Assembly: GCF_014360585.1 (NCBI RefSeq)
Contig: NZ_JACIXG010000002.1
Span: forward strand, 1-64,000
Length of the DNA stretch: 64,000 nt
Direction of reading: 5' to 3'
Source of the DNA: Nocardioides sp.
GTDB lineage: Bacteria; Actinomycetota; Actinomycetes; Propionibacteriales; Nocardioidaceae
This document shows positions 60,008-64,000 of this stretch, in pieces. The notes below the pieces were generated by a model, which saw nothing but the letters and a program-made list of their open reading frames with translations, did no database searches and was not told the DNA's origin. The position numbers and the translations under genes are program-made. The number at the start of each line of letters is the position of its first letter. Positions within the stretch are counted from its first letter, which is position 1.

Positions 60008-61260
60008 CAAAGAACTTCTGGGGCCGAAAGTGGGCCGCGCTGCCGATCGCGCTGGTGCTGATGTGCGGGCTGCTGCTGATCTCCGAGGTGGCCTCGCCCG
60101 ACACCAAGACGCTGACCGCGAGCTTCCCGCAGGCGGTGAGCGTCTACGAGGGCTCCGACGTGGTCATCATGGGCGTCAAGGTCGGCAAGGTCGTCTCGCT
60201 GGAGACGAAGGGCGACCACGTGGACGCGGTGATCGAGTACCAGAGCGACTACAAGCTGCCCGAGGACGTCAAGGCCGCGATCGTGACCCCGACACTCGTC
60301 GCCGACCGGTTCATCCAGCTGACCCCCGCCTATACCGGCGGGCCCGCGATGGCAGACGGCGGCGAGATCCCGATCGAGCGCACCGCGGTGCCGGTCGAGC
60401 TCGACCGGATCTATGCCAGCCTCTCCGAGCTGGCCACCTCGCTGGGACCCAACGGGGCCAACAAGAACGGCGCGCTCAGCGACGTCCTGCGTGAGGGCGC
60501 GGACGCGCTGGAGGGCAACGGCAAGATCGGCAACCAGGCGATCGCCGACATGTCCGAGGCGGCCCAGGTGCTCGGCGGCAACTCCGAGCAGCTCTTCAGC
60601 ACGCTCACCCAGCTCTCCGAGGTCACCACGACGCTGGCGCGCAACGACGAGACGACCGAGCAGTTCCTGACCAGCCTCTCGACCGTCTCCACCCAGCTGG
60701 CCGGTGAGAGCGACGAGCTCGACCAGGCGCTGGCGGCGATCGCGCAGGCGGTGAAGGTGACGAAGTCGTTCGTGGAGAACAACTCCGACGCTCTGGTCGG
60801 CGACGTCAAGGAGCTCAACAAGACGCTCAACATCCTGGCCAAGGAGGAGGAGACCCTCGGCACCGTCATCGACCTGGCGCCGCTGGGGATCGGCAACCTG
60901 GCCGAGTCCTTCGACCCCGCCTCCGGATCGGTCGGCTTCCGGCTGCAGGTGGGGCCGATCGGCTCGGACCTGTCCAACATCCTGTGCATGGTCGTCGAGA
61001 ACGACAAGATCCCCGGAGCCAAGGAGATCTGCGCGCTGTTCAAGGCGCTGCTGCCCACCGGCTCCACCGCTCCGCTGGGCGAGGCGCTCACGGATGCCGC
61101 GGCGCCCACCGACCGCGACACGGCGACCGGGCTGCCGTTCGGGGCTCCGAACGAGACCAAGGCCAAGCAGCCGGAGGTGAAGCCCGAGGTGGTCTCCGAG
61201 GGCGGCATCACCGAGCTCAGCGGGTCGCTGCAGGACCTGATGTCGGGAGGCAAGAGATGA
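60004..61260 (+). CDS. mceD: Mce-family protein D
   Basis: This 418-residue protein has an anchor at about residues 12-28 and an MCE domain with ASFPQAVSVYEGSDVVIMGV followed by KVGKVVSLE. The long helical part (about 130-290) is followed by an extended C-terminal tail rich in Pro, Lys and Glu (GAPNETKAKQPEVKPEVV) that is predicted disordered. MceD proteins often carry such tails. It overlaps mceC and mceE by ATGA. Confidence 0.9.
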   Translation: MTKNFWGRKWAALPIALVLMCGLLLISEVASPDTKTLTASFPQAVSVYEGSDVVIMGVKVGKVVSLETKGDHVDAVIEYQSDYKLPEDVKAAIVTPTLVADRFIQLTPAYTGGPAMADGGEIPIERTAVPVELDRIYASLSELATSLGPNGANKNGALSDVLREGADALEGNGKIGNQAIADMSEAAQVLGGNSEQLFSTLTQLSEVTTTLARNDETTEQFLTSLSTVSTQLAGESDELDQALAAIAQAVKVTKSFVENNSDALVGDVKELNKTLNILAKEEETLGTVIDLAPLGIGNLAESFDPASGSVGFRLQVGPIGSDLSNILCMVVENDKIPGAKEICALFKALLPTGSTAPLGEALTDAAAPTDRDTATGLPFGAPNETKAKQPEVKPEVVSEGGITELSGSLQDLMSGGKR

Positions 61261-62627
61261 GATCTCGGATCCGGACGTTCGTCGCCGTGCTCGGCGTCAT
61301 CGCCGTGGCGAGCGGGTGCGGCGTACAGGCCTATGACCTGCCGCTCCCCGGCAAGGAGGTCGGTGAGGGCGACGGCTACGTCGTCACCGCCGAGTTCAAC
61401 GACGTCGTCGACATCGTGCCGCGCACGAAGGTGATGGCCAACGACGTCCCGGTCGGCCAGGTCGACAAGGTGGAGCGGGAGGGCTGGCATGCGAAGGTCA
61501 CCATGACCGTCCGCAAGAACATCGAGCTTCCGGCCGACGCGCTGGCCAACGTACGCCAGACCAGCCTTCTCGGGGAGAAGTACATCGCCCTGGTGGTTCC
61601 CGAGGGTTCCACCGTCGCCAAGGCCGGAAAGCTCGGCGACGGCGCCACCATCGGGCTCGAGCGCACCAACCGCAACCCCGAGGTCGAGGAGGTGCTCGGC
61701 GCGCTCTCCTTCCTGCTGGCGGGTGGTGGTGTCGGCCAGCTGAAGACGATCAGCGACGAGCTCAACACCATGATGGACGGGCGCACCGATGACATGCGCT
61801 CGCTGCTGGGCAACCTGGAGACGACGGTGGCCTCGCTCAACCAGCAGAAGGGCTCGATCATCAAGGCGATGGAGCAGGTCGACCGGCTGACCCGCACCCT
61901 CAACAGGGAGTCCAAGTCGATCGAGGCCGCCATCGACTCCTTCGGTCCGGCGCTCGAGGTGCTCCGCCAGCAGCACGCGGACATGCTGAAGATGATGAAG
62001 GCGCTCGACCGGCTCGGTGTGGTCGCGACCCGCGTGATCAACCAGAGCGGCGCCAACCTGACCACGGCGCTGGAGGAGCTGGCGCCGACGCTGCGCGAGC
62101 TGGCCGACGCCGGCGACTCGCTGCCGCGCGGACTGATGATGGCGGCCAGCTTCCCGTTCCCGGAGAACGCCGCCGGCCTGGCGATGGGCGACTACTCCAA
62201 CGCCCTGTTCCACATGGACCTCGACCTCGGCAAGCTGGTCGGCAGCCTCACCAACGGCGAGTCCAGCGGCATCGTGCCGCAGGTGTTCCAGATCTGCCTG
62301 TCCTACTCCAAGGGCTGCCGGGCGATCCAGCCGCTGGCCAAGGCGCTGTGCGACCTGACCAACCTGCAGCTGGTCTGCTCGGTGGTCGGCAAGGAGGACA
62401 CGAAGGCGAAGCCGGGGGAGAAGACGCCCAAGCTGCCCGACATCTCCGACCTGCTGCCCAAGAGCTCGACCTCGACCTCGACCAAGACGCCAGGACTCAA
62501 CGGCCTGGTTCCCGAGATCACCGAAGGGCTCTCGACGCCCTCGGCGACCGAGACACCCACAGCCGAGCCGACGACCGGTGGCCTGACCGGTCTCCTCGAG
62601 GGACTCCTGGGAGGGGGCACCAAATGA
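61257..62627 (+). CDS. mceE: Mce-family lipoprotein E
   Basis: This 456-residue protein has a lipobox: VASGCG with lipidated Cys21, so it is a lipoprotein (LprN-type), as MceE usually is. The MCE domain follows (VVTAEFNDVVDIVPRTKVMA then NDVPVGQVDKVE), then a helical domain (about 140-290). The C-terminal region is Ser/Thr/Pro-rich (SSTSTSTKTPGLNGLVPEI), like a surface-exposed, possibly O-glycosylated linker. Overlaps by ATGA on both sides. Confidence 0.9.
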   Translation: MRSRIRTFVAVLGVIAVASGCGVQAYDLPLPGKEVGEGDGYVVTAEFNDVVDIVPRTKVMANDVPVGQVDKVEREGWHAKVTMTVRKNIELPADALANVRQTSLLGEKYIALVVPEGSTVAKAGKLGDGATIGLERTNRNPEVEEVLGALSFLLAGGGVGQLKTISDELNTMMDGRTDDMRSLLGNLETTVASLNQQKGSIIKAMEQVDRLTRTLNRESKSIEAAIDSFGPALEVLRQQHADMLKMMKALDRLGVVATRVINQSGANLTTALEELAPTLRELADAGDSLPRGLMMAASFPFPENAAGLAMGDYSNALFHMDLDLGKLVGSLTNGESSGIVPQVFQICLSYSKGCRAIQPLAKALCDLTNLQLVCSVVGKEDTKAKPGEKTPKLPDISDLLPKSSTSTSTKTPGLNGLVPEITEGLSTPSATETPTAEPTTGGLTGLLEGLLGGGTK

Positions 62628-63901
62628 CGCGGAGCGTACGCACCAAGCTGGTCATCTTCCTTGTCCTCGCCGCGGTCGGGATCTTCTACGTCTCGGCCGC
62701 CTACCTCGGCATCGTCGACCGCGTGCTCGGCCGGCACGTGAACGTCTCGGTCGACCTGCCGGCCTCCGGTGGCCTCTACGAGGGCAGCGAGGTCAACTAC
62801 CGCGGCATCGGCATCGGCCGGGTGGCCACCATGAAGGTCACCGAGGAGGGCGTCCGCGCCGAGCTGGAGCTCGACCCCGGCACCGAGGTGCCGAGGAACG
62901 CCAAGATCGAGGTCCACAACCTCTCGGCGGTGGGGGAGCAGTACATCAACTTCATCCCCGACTCGGCCGCCGGCCCCTACCTCGCCGAGGGCGATGTGGT
63001 GAGCGCCGGGCCCGAGTCGATGCCCGGCACCACCGATCAGCTGCTCACCGAGCTGGACAGCTTCACCACCTCGATCGACGGCGAGGACCTGAGCACCGTC
63101 GTGGCCGAGCTCGGCACGCTGTTCCGCGGCAACGCCGAGAACCTGCGTACGCTGCTCGACTCGGGTGCCACGCTGGTCGATGAGGCCTCCGCGCACCAGA
63201 AGGAGACCGTGCGCCTCCTCGAGACCAGCCAGACCGTCCTCCAGACGCAGAAGGACCACAGCGGTGACATCCGCGAGTTCGCGGACGGGCTCGAGGAGGT
63301 CACCGCGACCTTGGACAAGCGTGACCCGGAGCTGCGCGAGATCCTGCAGGGCGGCGAGGCGACGGCGGTCCAGGTGCAGTCGCTGGTCGACGGCCTGCAG
63401 CCGCTCCTACCCGTGTTCCTGGCCAACCTCACCACCGTCAACGAGGTGCTCACCGCCCGGCTCCCCGCGATCGAGCAGACTCTGGTGACCTTCCCGCAGG
63501 TCGTGGCGACGGGGTGGACCGGCTCACCCGGTGACGGCTACGGTCACCTCTCGATGGGCTTCGTCTACACCACACCGCCGTGCCAGGAGGGCTATAAGCC
63601 CCCTGACCAGTGGATCCCCGGCACCGTGATGGAGGACCAGCCGCTCTACCCGGCCAAGTGCACCGACAAGCGCGCGCAGCCCGACTACGAGGGCGACAAC
63701 CCGATCATGCAGCGGGGTGTCAACATGGTGCCGAAGCCCGAGGGCGTCGAGAAGTACGTGACGAGCTACGACCCCAAGACCGGCCGCACCAAGCTCCCCG
63801 ATGGAAAGACGGTCACGATGTCCGCCCCGACCGATGACGGAGGCCTGGTCTCCGCCCTGTCCGACGACTCCTGGCGATCGATGATCCTGGGAGAGGAGTG
63901 A
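62624..63901 (+). CDS. mceF: Mce-family protein F
   Basis: This 425-residue last Mce subunit has an anchor at about residues 8-28, an MCE domain (VDLPASGGLYEGSEVNYRGI then GIGRVATMKV), a helical region (about 150-270), and a C-terminal domain with two cysteines (PPCQEGYKPP and PAKCTDKRAQ) likely disulfide-bonded. GLYEGSEVNYRG is the typical MceF/MlaD loop. It completes the A-F set of one full mce operon. A further gene starts 5 bases after its stop. Confidence 0.9.
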   Translation: MTRSVRTKLVIFLVLAAVGIFYVSAAYLGIVDRVLGRHVNVSVDLPASGGLYEGSEVNYRGIGIGRVATMKVTEEGVRAELELDPGTEVPRNAKIEVHNLSAVGEQYINFIPDSAAGPYLAEGDVVSAGPESMPGTTDQLLTELDSFTTSIDGEDLSTVVAELGTLFRGNAENLRTLLDSGATLVDEASAHQKETVRLLETSQTVLQTQKDHSGDIREFADGLEEVTATLDKRDPELREILQGGEATAVQVQSLVDGLQPLLPVFLANLTTVNEVLTARLPAIEQTLVTFPQVVATGWTGSPGDGYGHLSMGFVYTTPPCQEGYKPPDQWIPGTVMEDQPLYPAKCTDKRAQPDYEGDNPIMQRGVNMVPKPEGVEKYVTSYDPKTGRTKLPDGKTVTMSAPTDDGGLVSALSDDSWRSMILGEE

Positions 63902-63906
63902 GTCCC

Positions 63907-64000
63907 GTGCCTGAACCTGCCGAGCTGGCCCACAATCGCCTCGACGTCAAGATGTCCGTCGCCAGACTGGGGCGGGTCAACACCGTCCTCGCGGCGGTGG
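63907..64000 (+). CDS. Partial gene downstream of mceF, possibly Mce-associated
   Basis: The frame opens with GTG 63907 and reads VPEPAELAHNRLDVKMSVAR followed by LGRVNTVLAAV before the window ends. The emerging hydrophobic stretch after a short hydrophilic N-terminus fits an Mce-associated membrane protein (Mas/Omam type), which commonly follows mceF. Only 31 residues are visible, so the call rests mainly on position. Confidence 0.55.
   Translation, partial: MPEPAELAHNRLDVKMSVARLGRVNTVLAAV

Overview
The window is high-GC (about 70%), tightly packed DNA from an actinobacterium, most likely a Nocardioides-like member of the Nocardioidaceae. This is inferred from codon use, many GTG/TTG starts, ATGA/GTGA gene overlaps, frequent leaderless promoters, and gene neighbourhoods shared with mycobacteria: a ceoBC / permease / RNA-methyltransferase block, htdX-fabG4-fadA2 next to vapBC, fadA-fadB, and a yrbE-mce operon. 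No rRNA, tRNA, insertion sequence, prophage or CRISPR array was seen.

Layout. 1-5077 (minus): two TrkA-type K+ regulators followed by a heterodimeric ABC exporter-fold pair. 5197-8405 (plus): a divergent APC permease and a TrmA/RumA-like RNA methyltransferase. 8656-10275: arylamine N-acetyltransferase and two small membrane proteins. 10570-13248: aconitase behind a rich control region. 13393-17482: two polytopic glycosyltransferase-like proteins with overlapping 3' ends and two unknown helical proteins. 17583-20997: thiamine-binding protein, a two-subunit molybdenum hydroxylase, and the stub of an acyl-CoA ligase. 20988-23697: an MHS-type transporter divergent from a PucR-type regulator. 24846-30226: a compact phosphonate module (GntR/UTRA regulator, PhnX-like hydrolase, FAD oxidoreductase, PhnD-PhnC-PhnE transporter). 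30289-36502: Nudix, dxs, and a CdaR / GntP permease / glycerate kinase set. 37020-47380: lipid metabolism (fadA-fadB, tesB, htdX-fabG4, fadA2) with a PAC2 protein, an ArsC-like protein, vapBC and a TetR regulator. 48451-54798: DNA ligase LigB, an MDMPI-fold protein, MarR regulator, serine hydrolase, AlkA-like glycosylase and a phospholipase-D-fold protein. 55142-end: a yrbE-mceABCDEF operon running off the window.

How the genes work together. Lipid and sterol handling dominates the second half: the Mce system imports a hydrophobic substrate, and thiolase, crotonase/dehydrogenase, hydratase, ketoreductase and thioesterase functions process acyl-CoAs. A shared TACT-NN-CGGGTAA motif sits before fadA and before the mce operon. 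The phosphonate module looks like a complete import-and-cleave route in which a flavoenzyme replaces the usual transaminase PhnW. Glycerate uptake and phosphorylation sit behind a palindromic operator next to a CdaR regulator.

The least explained signals are non-coding. A family of long imperfect hairpins carries GCCGAGTCGG, including a 21-22 bp periodic array fused to a 26-bp perfect inverted repeat. A second inverted-repeat type with a GTCGAGACC core lies in one place inside the coding sequence of an ABC transporter. All functional calls come from reading the sequence and from family knowledge; no database search was run.
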